Source: GWE2-42-39 sp963668595
Lineage (GTDB): Bacteria > Bacteroidota > Bacteroidia > Bacteroidales > Prolixibacteraceae
Reading direction: 5' to 3'
NCBI GenBank assembly: GCA_963668595.1
Contig: OY764876.1
Location: 1,178,001 to 1,242,000 of the forward strand
Length of the DNA: 64,000 nucleotides
The stretch's first letter is position 1. Every line of letters begins with the position of its first letter. The position numbers and the translations under genes are program-made. The notes under the pieces were generated by a model. It was not told where the DNA came from. It ran no database searches and was given only the letters and a program-made list of their open reading frames with translations. Below, one piece after another: positions 8,887 to 18,503 of this stretch.

Positions 8887-10839
8887 ATGAAATCAATATT
8901 TTTTACAACGTTCCTTTTTTTATGTCTGAGCACTTTTGCAAAAGATTATTCGGTACAATCTCCCGATGGAAAAACAAAAGTTGTTGTTTCTATCTCGGAG
9001 CAGGTGACGTGGAGCGCGAGTATGAATGGAAATCCATTATTCTCGAACAGTAGTTTATCACTTCAACTAACCGACCGCACTTTGGGTGCAAATCCCAAAG
9101 TAGTTTCAGCCAAAAACAGCACTTATTCATCAGTTGAAAAAGCTGTGGTGGGCACAAAGTCGAAAAATATTACGAATAATTATAACCAACTAACCCTAAG
9201 TTTCAGAGGCGATTTTTCGGTCGTATTCAGAGTTTATAACGAAGGTTTTGCCTATCGTTTTGAAACCCGACTGAAGGATCGCCTTTCTGTTGTTAACGAA
9301 CAGATTGATCTGAATTTCGCAGAAAATTTCCCAATTCTTTTTCCTGAAGAAGAAACACTTATTTCACACTACGAAAGAAGTTATTTAAATGAAAATCTGG
9401 CTTCAATTAGTGAAAACCGTTTTTGCTCACTTCCTACTTTAGTGAAAGCAGCAAACAATGTAAAAATCGGTATTACTGAAGCTGATTTGTATGACTACCC
9501 TTGTCTTTTTCTGAAAGGTACAGGCAAAAACGCATTGCAAAGTAAATTTCCGAAAGCAGTATTGGAAGCACAACCCAAAGATCAGGGAAGCGATCGTAGT
9601 CAGAAAATAGTACGCGAAGCCGAATACATTGCCGAAACAGAAGGCACCCGAATGTTCCCTTGGCGAGTTTTCATGTTAAGTGAAAACGATGCAAAACTGA
9701 TCGAAAACCAAATGGTATGGTTGCTTTCACGCGGTACTGACAATGCAGATTTCAGCTGGGTAAAACCCGGACAAGTTGCCTGGGACTGGTGGAACAACAA
9801 CAACATTTACGGAGTTGATTTTAAATCGGGAATTAACACCGATACTTACAAATATTACGTGGACTTTGCCGCAGATTTTGGTTTGGAATACATTATTCTG
9901 GACGAAGGCTGGTCGATTACGACTACAAACTTGCTTAAACCCAACAACGAGCTTGATTTGGCTGAACTTATCCGTTATGCTGAATCAAAAAATGTAGGAG
10001 TAATTCTTTGGTTACTCTGGGGACCTCTCGATCGCGACATGCAAACCATTTTGGATCAATTTAAAGCATGGGGTGTAAAAGGAATTAAAGTTGACTTTAT
10101 GCAACGTGCCGATCAATACATGGTAAATTTCTACGAAAGAGCGGCCCGGGAGTGCGCCAAACGTCAATTACTTATCGACTACCACGGAGCCTTTAAACCT
10201 GCCGGCTTACGCAGAGCTTATCCAAACGTTATTAATTACGAAGGTGTAAAAGGATCGGAAAACAACAAGTGGTCAACACTTATCACTCCGGAACACGATG
10301 TAACCCTGCCTTTCACCCGTATGCTGGCTGGTCCGCTTGATTATACTCCTGGAGCGATGCTGAACGCACAAAAAGCAGATTATGCTATTTCGTGGTCGAA
10401 CCCAATGAGCATGGGAACACGATGCCATCAGGTTGCTATGTACGTAGTATATGAAGCCCCGCTGCAAATGCTTTGCGACAATGCAACCAACCTGAGAAAA
10501 GAAGCAGAAACATCTCGCTTTATCAGCAAAATCCCCACAACTTGGGATGCAACAGTAGGTTTAGATGGTAAAGTTGGTGAATACATTGCTGTTGCCCGCC
10601 AGAAAGACGAAAACTGGTACATCGGCGCAATGACCAACTGGACTGAACGCGATATTGAAATCGATCTTTCTTTCCTTCCTGAAGGAAAATACAAGATGGA
10701 AATCATGCAGGACGGAGTAAATGCAGACAAACAGGCCCGCGACTATAAAATGGTAACAACAACTGTTACTTCGGCTCAGAAAGTAAAAATACATCTGGCT
10801 CAAGGTGGTGGTTGGACTGCAATCTGCACAAAAATGTAA
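8887..10839 (+). CDS. Glycoside hydrolase family 97, secreted
   Basis: A 650-residue alpha-glycosidase. The start at 8887 gives a clean signal peptide (MKSIFFTTFLFLCLSTFAKD); the frame is open back to 8791 but that extension has no signal. N-terminal beta-sandwich (about 20-270), TIM barrel (about 280-540, with WDWWNNNNIYG and YIILDEGWS), C-terminal sheet. The barrel segment GIKVDFMQR puts an Asp at residue 403. By known GH97 enzymes, an Asp here is the nucleophile of the retaining group (BtGH97b-like, alpha-galactosidase), whereas inverting SusB enzymes lack it. A retaining mechanism is thus inferred. It probably acts in the periplasm. No SusCD pair adjoins. Confidence 0.9.
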   Translation: MKSIFFTTFLFLCLSTFAKDYSVQSPDGKTKVVVSISEQVTWSASMNGNPLFSNSSLSLQLTDRTLGANPKVVSAKNSTYSSVEKAVVGTKSKNITNNYNQLTLSFRGDFSVVFRVYNEGFAYRFETRLKDRLSVVNEQIDLNFAENFPILFPEEETLISHYERSYLNENLASISENRFCSLPTLVKAANNVKIGITEADLYDYPCLFLKGTGKNALQSKFPKAVLEAQPKDQGSDRSQKIVREAEYIAETEGTRMFPWRVFMLSENDAKLIENQMVWLLSRGTDNADFSWVKPGQVAWDWWNNNNIYGVDFKSGINTDTYKYYVDFAADFGLEYIILDEGWSITTTNLLKPNNELDLAELIRYAESKNVGVILWLLWGPLDRDMQTILDQFKAWGVKGIKVDFMQRADQYMVNFYERAARECAKRQLLIDYHGAFKPAGLRRAYPNVINYEGVKGSENNKWSTLITPEHDVTLPFTRMLAGPLDYTPGAMLNAQKADYAISWSNPMSMGTRCHQVAMYVVYEAPLQMLCDNATNLRKEAETSRFISKIPTTWDATVGLDGKVGEYIAVARQKDENWYIGAMTNWTERDIEIDLSFLPEGKYKMEIMQDGVNADKQARDYKMVTTTVTSAQKVKIHLAQGGGWTAICTKM

Positions 10840-10903
10840 CAAATTAATACGTTGTCCATAATACGTATGCTTTTGATATAACCAATAAAACCTAGTAAAA
10901 CGT

Positions 10904-10937
10904 GAGAGGGCGATCAGTAATGGTCGCTCTTTTTTTT
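10904..10937 (+). terminator. Terminator after the GH97 gene
   Basis: Stem AGAGGGCGATC / GGTCGCTCT (one bulge) with a short loop and an eight-T run (10930-10937), about 65 bases past the GH97 stop. Confidence 0.75.
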
Positions 10938-10953
10938 GTGGCATGTTTTTTGA

Positions 10954-10992
10954 AAACTAAAATCTTAGTTTGAAAACTAATTTTTTAGTTTT
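10954..10992. promoter_or_regulatory. Tandem operator pair 1, BlaI-type dyads
   Basis: Two dyads share the layout AACTAA-N4-TTAGTT. Site 1 is 10954-10971 (arms AAACTAA and TTAGTTT, perfect). Site 2 is 10973-10992 (AAAACTAA and TTAGTTTT, perfect). Centres are 20 bp apart, about two helical turns. They lie about 250 bp upstream of the BlaI-type gene, right after the GH97 terminator. Confidence 0.65.
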
Positions 10993-11142
10993 ACATTTGA
11001 ATTGGAATTCCAAATAACAATTAGTAGTTAACTTAAAACATGCTACGATGAAATAATAAACGGAATAAACTTTTTAAACGCTTGTCTTCACCTGCTTCTA
11101 TATCAGAAACAAAAAAAGAAGACAACTTGATTTTTTCTTTTT

Positions 11143-11197
11143 AACTATGCTATTAGTTTTTTAACTACTTGTTTAGTTAATTTTGGCTTAATCTTTG
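11143..11197 (+). promoter_or_regulatory. Tandem operator pair 2 and probable blaI promoter
   Basis: Two more AACTAn-N4-TTAGTT dyads: site 3 at 11143-11158 and site 4 at 11163-11178. Centres are again 20 bp apart. Site 4 holds a TTG (11169-11171), 17 bases before TAATCTTTG (11189-11197), an imperfect TAnnTTTG. The operator would therefore cover the -33 region, and the repressor encoded at 11229 would shut off its own transcription. The binding claim is inference from the BlaI/MecI family. Confidence 0.6.
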
Positions 11198-11228
11198 CTA
11201 ACTACAAACGAATTTTAATACAAAAAAG

Positions 11229-11603
11229 ATGATACGAGAATTGACCCGTGCCGAAGAGCAAGTAATGCAAATCTTGTGGGAGCTTGACAAAGCTTTTGTA
11301 AAAGAGGTGGTTGATCAGATGCCCGATCCCAAACCTGCCTACAATACTGTTTCAACAATTGTCAGGATTCTTGAGAAAAAAGGATTTGTTGGCTATGAAG
11401 CCTTTGGAAAAACACACCGGTACTTCCCGCTCATCAGCAAAAATGAATATACCCGCTCGTACATGAAGAATTTCATGAAGAATTATTTCAGCAATTCGTT
11501 CAAGGACATGGTATCATTTTTTGCCCGCGAAGACAATATGAGCATTTCCGATCTGGAAGATTTGATGAAAGAAGTAGGAAAAGATTTAGACGAAAACGAA
11601 TAA
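11229..11603 (+). CDS. BlaI/MecI/CopY-family transcriptional repressor
   Basis: A 124-residue winged-helix repressor. The start MIRELTRAEEQVMQILWEL and the recognition region PAYNTVSTIVRILEKKGFV are family hallmarks. The C-terminal helices mediate dimerisation. In known systems a partner M56 peptidase cleaves the repressor and lifts repression. The partner gene follows 9 bases after the stop, so the two are one operon. Four dyads upstream are likely its operators. No beta-lactamase is nearby; in Bacteroidota these pairs are common outside resistance loci, and the inducing signal is unknown. Confidence 0.93.
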   Translation: MIRELTRAEEQVMQILWELDKAFVKEVVDQMPDPKPAYNTVSTIVRILEKKGFVGYEAFGKTHRYFPLISKNEYTRSYMKNFMKNYFSNSFKDMVSFFAREDNMSISDLEDLMKEVGKDLDENE

Positions 11604-11612
11604 GTGATAACC

Positions 11613-13136
11613 ATGAATACATTTATCAATTATATCACTGAATCAGGAATCAGCCTTGGGCTGCTTTCGCTGGTATATTTCGCTTTTTTGCGGAATGAAA
11701 CATTCTTCAAAGCAAATCGCTTATTCCTGCTTGGAGCAGTCGTTTTTTCATCGCTCCTACCCTTTCTTCATCTTAGAATTATACAATCGGGAGCATCTAT
11801 CACGCTGAACAGTACCGGACAAGGTTCTACAATGCTTGAAACTGTAACCGTTTACAGCACAAATATGTCGGGATTTCTGTCGCAATTAATCAACAGCAAT
11901 ATGCTGTTGGTGTATCTGTATTTTGCTGTAAGCGCAGTAATGAGTTTCATGCTTATTTTCAGAATTTCGCGCATCGCTTATCTTGTATTCACTAATCCCC
12001 GCGAACACAAAGACGGGATTACATTCGTTTATATTGAAGAAGATTCAAGTCCGTATTCGTTCCTGCATTTCTTGTTTGTCAGCAAAAAAAACCAAACTCA
12101 CCCCGGTTGGGAGAAAATGCTGGCGCACGAAAGCGAACACATCCGCCAGGGACATACCGCAGATGTATTAATACTCGAACTAATCAGCCTGTTTCAGTGG
12201 TTCAATCCATTTTTCTGGATGCTCCGACGAGTAATCAAAGAAAATCATGAATACATGGCCGACCGTGCAGTATTACAAAACGGCGTACCCGTTGATTTAT
12301 ACAAACAGGTACTCATCAGTCAGTTTATTGGCCAGCAGTTTCGCATAGCCAATAACTTTAATTCATCTCTCATTAAATCACGAATAAAAATGATGACACG
12401 AATAAAATCTTCGAAATTAGCCACCCTCCGTTATTTAAGCGGAATAGTTACCATTTTATTATTACTGGTAGTTTTTGCCTGCGAAAAAAAGGAAGTTACT
12501 CCGGAACCGGAAGCACAAAAAGGTTTTCTGAACGATCAGGGAGTATTCATTTCTAATCTCGACAAAGACCCATTAATTATTATTGATGAACAACTGGCAG
12601 ATAAAGATGCGATGAATAAACTCGATCCGCAGAATATTCAGTCAATCAATGTTGTAAAAAATCAAGACAACCAGTTTGTTGCGCAATACGGAGAAAAGGC
12701 AAAAAATGGAGTAATCAGTATTCAAACCAAGGAAGGTTCAAACGATGCCAGGAAAAATAATATTGAAGGAATTAGCGTCGTTAGCTACGGTTCCACCACC
12801 CCAAAAGTAGAATCAACCGACCCGGTTTTCAACATTGTAGAAGAAATGCCTGAATTTCCCGGAGGCGACCTGGCTTTACGTCAATTTATTGCCAAAACAG
12901 TCAAATACCCTGTTTCGGCACAAGAAAGTGGCAAACAAGGCAAAGTATATGTCAATTTTGTAGTTGAAAAAGATGGCTCTGTAGGAAGAGTAAAAGTTGT
13001 TCGGGGTGTTGACCCTGCATTAGACATGGAAGCTCTTCGTGTTGTTAAATCATCTCCCAAATGGACCCCTGGTAAGCAAAGAGGCGAAGCAGTCGCTGTT
13101 TCTTACACTGTTCCAATTAATTTTATGTTGCAATAA
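11613..13136 (+). CDS. M56 (BlaR1-like) sensor peptidase with C-terminal TonB domain
   Basis: About 507 residues. The N-terminal third has several membrane helices; the zinc-peptidase motif HESEH (HExxH) is near residue 176, with NHEYMADRAV downstream supplying the third ligand. After another helix ending in a Cys (about residue 290), a plug-like segment (IIIDEQLADKDAMNKL...NGVISIQTK) is followed by a TonB C-terminal domain (EMPEFPGGDLALRQFI to the end). Family logic: it senses an envelope signal, then cleaves the repressor made by the preceding gene. GTG 11604 is an alternative start; ATG 11613 is preferred. Confidence 0.9.
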   Translation: MNTFINYITESGISLGLLSLVYFAFLRNETFFKANRLFLLGAVVFSSLLPFLHLRIIQSGASITLNSTGQGSTMLETVTVYSTNMSGFLSQLINSNMLLVYLYFAVSAVMSFMLIFRISRIAYLVFTNPREHKDGITFVYIEEDSSPYSFLHFLFVSKKNQTHPGWEKMLAHESEHIRQGHTADVLILELISLFQWFNPFFWMLRRVIKENHEYMADRAVLQNGVPVDLYKQVLISQFIGQQFRIANNFNSSLIKSRIKMMTRIKSSKLATLRYLSGIVTILLLLVVFACEKKEVTPEPEAQKGFLNDQGVFISNLDKDPLIIIDEQLADKDAMNKLDPQNIQSINVVKNQDNQFVAQYGEKAKNGVISIQTKEGSNDARKNNIEGISVVSYGSTTPKVESTDPVFNIVEEMPEFPGGDLALRQFIAKTVKYPVSAQESGKQGKVYVNFVVEKDGSVGRVKVVRGVDPALDMEALRVVKSSPKWTPGKQRGEAVAVSYTVPINFMLQ

Positions 13137-13148
13137 AGCAAACCTTAT

Positions 13149-13182
13149 ATCAGCCTGCAACTAAATCTTGCAGGCTGATTTA
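13149..13182 (+). terminator. Terminator after the BlaI/M56 operon
   Basis: A 12-bp perfect inverted repeat, ATCAGCCTGCAA (13149-13160) and TTGCAGGCTGAT (13168-13179), with a 7-base loop and only a short T stretch. It may act as a terminator or as an RNA-stabilising hairpin. Confidence 0.6.
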
Positions 13183-13205
13183 TCCATCCAATAAACAAAT
13201 CAGCC

Positions 13206-14447
13206 ATGTACAAAAAAGCAATTCTTTTTCTACTAGCTATTGCCCCGCTGTTTTCTATCGCTCAGGAATCAATTGATGTACTGATTCTTAACAAACAATA
13301 CAGCAAAGCACTACAGTTGATTGACCAGCAAATCAATGCTGATCCACAAGCCTCATTATACTTCAAAAAGGCAATCATTCTCAAAAAGCAAATGCTTTAT
13401 CCCGAAGCATTACTGCAATTTGACGCAGCCTTGCAACTTGATCCGCAGAATTCGGAAATATGGATTGAGCGTGCGTCAATCAGCGAATCGCTGGGTGATT
13501 ATGATGCAGCTATCAGAAACTACCAAACAGCTACACAACTACGCCCGAACGATTTGCTTATTCAATGTGATTTGGGACAAACGTACATGCGCATCAACGA
13601 ATACAAGGATGCTTTCGCGATTTTTGAACAAATACATTCGAAAGATTCGCTCAATCTGATGTTCAACAAATATTATGCTTTGGCTGCATACAAGGCCAAT
13701 CGGTTTAAAATCGCAGCGCAACTATACAAAGGCTATTTACCAAAGAATCAGAATGACCTGAGTGCCTACCTGAATCTATCGGGTTGTTATGCCGAATTAA
13801 ACAAGAAAAAAGATTGTCTGGAGGTACTCAACCAGGCCTATACGCGATTTCCAAACAACAGAACCTTGCTATTGAAATTGGCAAATACATTTTTCGTTAA
13901 CAAAGAATATACTGATGCTGAACGATATTACCAGGCATATTTCGAAAAATACGATACCATAGCTCAGGCTTACGTAAACTATGGTATTTGTAATTATTTC
14001 AATAAAAAAGAAGAAAAAGCGATACAGGTACTCGATGAATGCTACCAGGCAAACCCCAATGATCCGTTTATCAACTTTTATCTGGGAGTAAGTCACAAGA
14101 AGCTGGCACACTACGATCTGGCGGCCAAATACATCGATTTTGCAATCTGGTCAACCATTCCCGAATTTCATCCAGAAATGTATCACCATCTGGGACAAAT
14201 TTATGGCAACATGCGCGAGTTTGAGAAATCGATTGAGGCGCTAAAAAAAGCTTACGAACTTGATAATCGAAAAGTAGAAGTGCTATTCGAGATTGCGACC
14301 ACTTACGAGGAGTTCAACTTTAACAAAACCATGGCATTGAATTATTACCGCTCGTATTTGCTGGAAGCAGGAGAAAATGCCAACAACGCCAATTATGCCC
14401 TCGATCGCATGAAAAAAATAAAGGAAGAACTATTCTTTCACGAATAA
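13206..14447 (+). CDS. Secreted tetratricopeptide-repeat protein
   Basis: A 413-residue protein with a signal peptide (MYKKAILFLLAIAPLFSIAQ) followed by about ten TPR units. The units show the usual spacing, for example ALLQFDAALQLDPQNSEIW and AIQVLDECYQANPNDPFI. TPR solenoids serve as binding scaffolds, here in the periplasm. It lies 69 bases after the M56 gene with a hairpin between, so read-through co-expression is possible but not shown. No partner can be named. Confidence 0.85.
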   Translation: MYKKAILFLLAIAPLFSIAQESIDVLILNKQYSKALQLIDQQINADPQASLYFKKAIILKKQMLYPEALLQFDAALQLDPQNSEIWIERASISESLGDYDAAIRNYQTATQLRPNDLLIQCDLGQTYMRINEYKDAFAIFEQIHSKDSLNLMFNKYYALAAYKANRFKIAAQLYKGYLPKNQNDLSAYLNLSGCYAELNKKKDCLEVLNQAYTRFPNNRTLLLKLANTFFVNKEYTDAERYYQAYFEKYDTIAQAYVNYGICNYFNKKEEKAIQVLDECYQANPNDPFINFYLGVSHKKLAHYDLAAKYIDFAIWSTIPEFHPEMYHHLGQIYGNMREFEKSIEALKKAYELDNRKVEVLFEIATTYEEFNFNKTMALNYYRSYLLEAGENANNANYALDRMKKIKEELFFHE

Positions 14448-14651
14448 TTTCAGAAAATATTACCTATTTTATTCTTTTACTGCAAGTAAAGTTGTAATTT
14501 ATGCTTCCTGTTTCATACTAAAAACACAGGAAATATATTCATCAAACATATTTTATAATGAAATGAGCATGAATTACCAGAATATCAATTAAAATGATTA
14601 TTCTTCCATCATGCGAATTCCATGTGGCAATAAAAAACAAATAATAAACAC

Positions 14652-16757
14652 ATGAAACAACTTTACTTTTCGGCACTTGCCTCGTTGCTATTTTTAGCAG
14701 CATGCCAGTCGCCCATGCCACAAGCACCGGTGGCCAGGATCGTTCCGCACGAACTAACAGAACACGGACAAACCCGCATCGACAATTATTATTGGATGAA
14801 CCAGCGGGAAGACACCGCAGTAATCAATTACCTGAATGCTGAAAATGCCTATACCAGTAAGGTAATGGCACACACCCAGCCCCTTCAGGAAAAACTTTAT
14901 GAAGAAATTAAAGGCCGGATAAAACAAGAAGACAATTCGGTTCCTTATCTTTCAAACGGGTACTATTATTATAGTCGCACTGTGCCTAATACCGAGTATT
15001 ACCTGATTTGCCGTAAAAAAGGAAATAACGAAGCACCGGAAGAAGTTATGCTCGACGTAAACCAACTTGCCGAAGGATATTCCTACTATAATCTGGGAGG
15101 AAGTTCTGTTAGTCCCGACAACAAATTGCTTGCCTATGGAGAAGATACGCTTAGCCGCCGAAAATATGTAATCAAATTTAAAGACCTGCAAACAGGAGAA
15201 ATGCTTGCCGATCAGATTGAAAATACCACTGGTGGCGTAGTGTGGGCCAACGACAATAAAACTATCTTTTATACTTTGAAAGATGAAGTAACACTGCGAA
15301 GCAACCGAATAATGAAACATGTACTCGGCACGCTTGCCTCGGAAGATAAAGAAGTATATCGTGAAGACGATGAAACATTCGGCGTTGGTATTTTTAAAAC
15401 CAAATCGAAACAGTATTTAATGATTGCCTCTTACAGTACTCTTACCACAGAATTCCGTTTTCTGGATGCGAATCAACCTGAAGGAAATTTCCAGATTTTC
15501 CAGCCTCGTGTCCGGGGAATGGAGTACAGCGTTGACCATTGCGACGATAGCTTCTACATTCGCACCAACTGGGAAGCAGAGAACTTCCGGCTAATGAAAA
15601 CCCCTGCAAATAAAACATTGCGCGAGAACTGGACTGAAGTTATTCCCGAGCGCGAAGATGTATTTATTGAAAACATCGAATTATTTGCCAATTACATGGT
15701 TGTTGAGGAACGTCAGGAAGGCCTCACCAAATTGCGTGTAATGCCCTGGCATGGTGAAGAACACTATATTTCATTCGACGAAGAAGTTTATACTGCCGGC
15801 ATCGACATGAATGCTGAATTTTCGAGCAACGAACTGCGTTTCAGTTATTCATCACTCACAACTCCCTCTTCTGTATTCGACTACGACATGATTACCCACG
15901 AACGAAAACTGATGAAACAACAGGAAGTTTTGGGCAATTTTGATCCGACCAACTACGAAGCAAAACGGGAATATGCCACCGCCAACGATGGAACACGCAT
16001 CCCAATGAGCATTGTTTACCGCAAAGGATTAAAAAAAGATGGCAAAAACCCGACCGTTATCTACGGATATGGCTCATACGGATATACCATCGACCCAACG
16101 TTTAGTCAGCACCGTTTGTCGCTGCTTGATCGTGGTTTTGTATATGCCATTGCACACATCCGCGGCGGACAAATTAACGGACGCAAGTGGTACGAAGATG
16201 GAAAATTACTGAAAAAGAAAAACACATTCACCGACTTTATCAACTGCACTGAACATCTTATAAAAGAAGGATATACCAATCAGGCATTAACCGTAGCCAA
16301 AGGAGGCAGCGCCGGTGGTTTATTAATGGGAGCAGTAGTAAATATGCGCCCTGATTTGTATAAAGTAATTATTGCCGATGTCCCCTTTGTGGATGTGGTG
16401 ACCACCATGCTCGACGAAAGTATTCCGCTTACCACCGGTGAATTTGATGAATGGGGTAATCCGAAAGAAAAGGAATACTACGACTACATGCTCTCCTATT
16501 CACCTTACGATCAGGTTGAAGCAAAAGCCTATCCGGCGATGCTGGTTACTACCGGCTTGCACGATTCGCAGGTTCAATATTGGGAGCCAACCAAATGGGT
16601 AGCCAAATTGCGTGCAATGAAAACCGATAAAAATCCGCTGATAATGAATATCAATATGGATTTTGGTCATGGTGGAGCATCCGGACGTTTTGAATGGATT
16701 CGTGATATGGCGCTCGAATATGCTTTTGTTTTCGATCAATTGAGAATCAAAAACTAA
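14652..16757 (+). CDS. S9A prolyl oligopeptidase / oligopeptidase B-like lipoprotein
   Basis: A 701-residue serine peptidase. It has a lipoprotein signal (LASLLFLAAC), unlike cytoplasmic oligopeptidase B. The N-terminal half is the seven-blade propeller that restricts access to peptides. The C-terminal hydrolase domain carries GGSAGG with Ser553, the Asp loop GLHDSQV (about residue 638) and the His motif GHGGASGRF (about 678), so the triad is complete. It cleaves short peptides, probably after basic residues or proline. Transcribed alone; the 200 bases before it hold no clear promoter. Confidence 0.92.
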   Translation: MKQLYFSALASLLFLAACQSPMPQAPVARIVPHELTEHGQTRIDNYYWMNQREDTAVINYLNAENAYTSKVMAHTQPLQEKLYEEIKGRIKQEDNSVPYLSNGYYYYSRTVPNTEYYLICRKKGNNEAPEEVMLDVNQLAEGYSYYNLGGSSVSPDNKLLAYGEDTLSRRKYVIKFKDLQTGEMLADQIENTTGGVVWANDNKTIFYTLKDEVTLRSNRIMKHVLGTLASEDKEVYREDDETFGVGIFKTKSKQYLMIASYSTLTTEFRFLDANQPEGNFQIFQPRVRGMEYSVDHCDDSFYIRTNWEAENFRLMKTPANKTLRENWTEVIPEREDVFIENIELFANYMVVEERQEGLTKLRVMPWHGEEHYISFDEEVYTAGIDMNAEFSSNELRFSYSSLTTPSSVFDYDMITHERKLMKQQEVLGNFDPTNYEAKREYATANDGTRIPMSIVYRKGLKKDGKNPTVIYGYGSYGYTIDPTFSQHRLSLLDRGFVYAIAHIRGGQINGRKWYEDGKLLKKKNTFTDFINCTEHLIKEGYTNQALTVAKGGSAGGLLMGAVVNMRPDLYKVIIADVPFVDVVTTMLDESIPLTTGEFDEWGNPKEKEYYDYMLSYSPYDQVEAKAYPAMLVTTGLHDSQVQYWEPTKWVAKLRAMKTDKNPLIMNINMDFGHGGASGRFEWIRDMALEYAFVFDQLRIKN

Positions 16758-16777
16758 AATAACGATCAGCGAATAAT

Positions 16778-16816
16778 AAAAAACCTCAGGTAGAATTAAC
16801 TTCCTGAGGTTTTTTA
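16778..16816. terminator. Bidirectional terminator between S9 peptidase and recN
   Basis: Stem AAAAAACCTCAGG (16778-16790) and CCTGAGGTTTTTT (16803-16815), 13 bp perfect with a 12-base loop. A- and T-runs make it functional on both strands for the two convergent genes. Confidence 0.9.
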
Positions 16817-16838
16817 TTTTAAAATTATTTATTCTTGT

Positions 16839-18491
16839 TTAAGCCAGCATTTCGCGTGCTGTTTTCAGTGCTGTTTCGCTATAATTTTCACCGCCCAGCA
16901 TTTTGGCTAACTCAACAATTCGTTCTTCTTCCGAAAGTTTCCGGATTGAAGTTACTGTTTGTTCTCCTTCATCGCTCTTATACACAAAATAATGATGTGT
17001 TCCCTGAGCGGCAATCTGGGGCAAATGCGTAATATTAATTACCTGCGCTGTTTCCGACAGCCGACCAATTATCTGTCCGGTTTTTAAAGCAACTTCGCCC
17101 GAAATACCTGTATCAATTTCATCGAGAACAATGGTTGGCAACGATTTTGCATCGGTCAATAACGTTTTTATTGCCAGCATCAAACGCGAAATCTCGCCAC
17201 CCGAAGCAACTTTGGCAATATCTTCCGGCACTGCATTTTTATTGGCTGAAAAAAGGAAATTCACCCGATCAATACCTGTTTCTGAGAAATGATCCAAGCT
17301 ACTAAAGTCAAGTACCAAACGAGCATGAGGCATTCCCAGCTCGTGCAACACGGCACTCACTTTTTGCTCAATAATTCCGGCCACTCCTTTACGCGACTCA
17401 TTCAGGCGGGTTGCCAAATCAGTCAACAATACATTCAATTGCTGTAATTGTTTCTGTAAAAGCTCAATCTGACTGTCATACGAACTCACCTGCTGAATCT
17501 TTCCATCCAATTCATCGCGAATGCCAATCAGTTCGGCAATTGTGCTCACCCGGTGTTTTTGCTGGAGCGAATACAACAAATCCAGACGTTCGGTCACCTG
17601 CTGTAATTTTTCAGGATTGTTTTCAACCTGTTCGGTTACCAACTGAGCTTCCGAAGCAATATCTTTCATTTCAATATAGGCCGACTCCAGGCGTTCGTAC
17701 AATCCGGAAGCTCCGCTATAAAAGGCTTTCACCCTATTTATTTGTTGAAGCATTTCTTTTATCAATGCCAGCAAATTTTGCTCCCCATTTTCCAGCTGAT
17801 CGGCAATCGAACCAAAAGTGGTCTGAATTTCCTCAGCATGAGTCAGTTTTTCCTGTTCTTCTTCCAGCTCTTGCTGTTCTTGCTCTTTCAAACGAGCTTC
17901 ATCCAGTTGTTTATACTGAAACTGAAAATAATCAAGGTCAGCGCGCGACTGTGCTGCCAATTCTTCCAGCGATTTTAATTCATTTTGTAATTCACGGAAC
18001 CGGCGAAAATGAGTTCCGTACTCAAGCAATAATCCTGAATTTCCGGCCACCCAATCAACCACCTTCAACTGAAACTGATTATTTCCCAATTCAAGATTTT
18101 GGTGTTGCGAATGAATGTCAACCAGGCGAATGCCCAATTCACGTAAAGTTTTCGCAGTAACCGGAGTATCGTTGATAAATGCCCGGGAAGTTCCGGAAAC
18201 CGTAATTTCCCGACGCAAGATACATGGCTCAGCATAATCAAGTTCTTCTGCTTTAAAAAACTCTTCCAATCCGTACGATTGAATGGAAAAACAGCCTTCC
18301 ACCACACATTTTCGGTTTTTATCGCGTAATACCGACGAATCGGCACGCTGCCCGAGAATTAAGCTCAAAGCCCCCAATAATATTGACTTTCCGGCTCCGG
18401 TTTCCCCGGTAATTATATTAAAACCTCTTTCAAAATCGATTTCCAACGAATCAATTAATGCGTAGTTACTGACTGAAATGGACTGAATCAC
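16839..18491 (-). CDS. recN: DNA repair protein RecN
   Basis: An SMC-like ATPase of double-strand-break repair. At 550 residues it is full length. Walker A GETGAGKSILLGAL lies near residue 30. A long coiled coil (about 160-360, rich in E, Q, L) follows. The ABC signature region VASGGEISRLMLAIKTLL and Walker B TIVLDEIDTGISGEVA lie near residues 430-460, then ITHLPQIAAQGTHHYFV. It is the last gene of the bamD-rpoZ-coaBC-DUF4835-recN run, a gene order conserved in Bacteroidota. Convergent with the S9 peptidase across a shared terminator. Confidence 0.96.
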   Translation of the reverse strand: MIQSISVSNYALIDSLEIDFERGFNIITGETGAGKSILLGALSLILGQRADSSVLRDKNRKCVVEGCFSIQSYGLEEFFKAEELDYAEPCILRREITVSGTSRAFINDTPVTAKTLRELGIRLVDIHSQHQNLELGNNQFQLKVVDWVAGNSGLLLEYGTHFRRFRELQNELKSLEELAAQSRADLDYFQFQYKQLDEARLKEQEQQELEEEQEKLTHAEEIQTTFGSIADQLENGEQNLLALIKEMLQQINRVKAFYSGASGLYERLESAYIEMKDIASEAQLVTEQVENNPEKLQQVTERLDLLYSLQQKHRVSTIAELIGIRDELDGKIQQVSSYDSQIELLQKQLQQLNVLLTDLATRLNESRKGVAGIIEQKVSAVLHELGMPHARLVLDFSSLDHFSETGIDRVNFLFSANKNAVPEDIAKVASGGEISRLMLAIKTLLTDAKSLPTIVLDEIDTGISGEVALKTGQIIGRLSETAQVINITHLPQIAAQGTHHYFVYKSDEGEQTVTSIRKLSEEERIVELAKMLGGENYSETALKTAREMLA

Positions 18492-18503
18492 AGGACAGAA
18501 AAT

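Noticed and set aside
11229..13136. Beta-lactam resistance module
   Set aside because: The BlaI/M56 pair resembles BlaI/BlaR1, but no beta-lactamase or penicillin-binding sensor domain is present; the peptidase ends in a TonB domain.
17411..18160. 249-codon plus-strand open frame inside recN
   Set aside because: RecN on the minus strand has all its motifs; the plus frame is low-complexity and unlike a protein.
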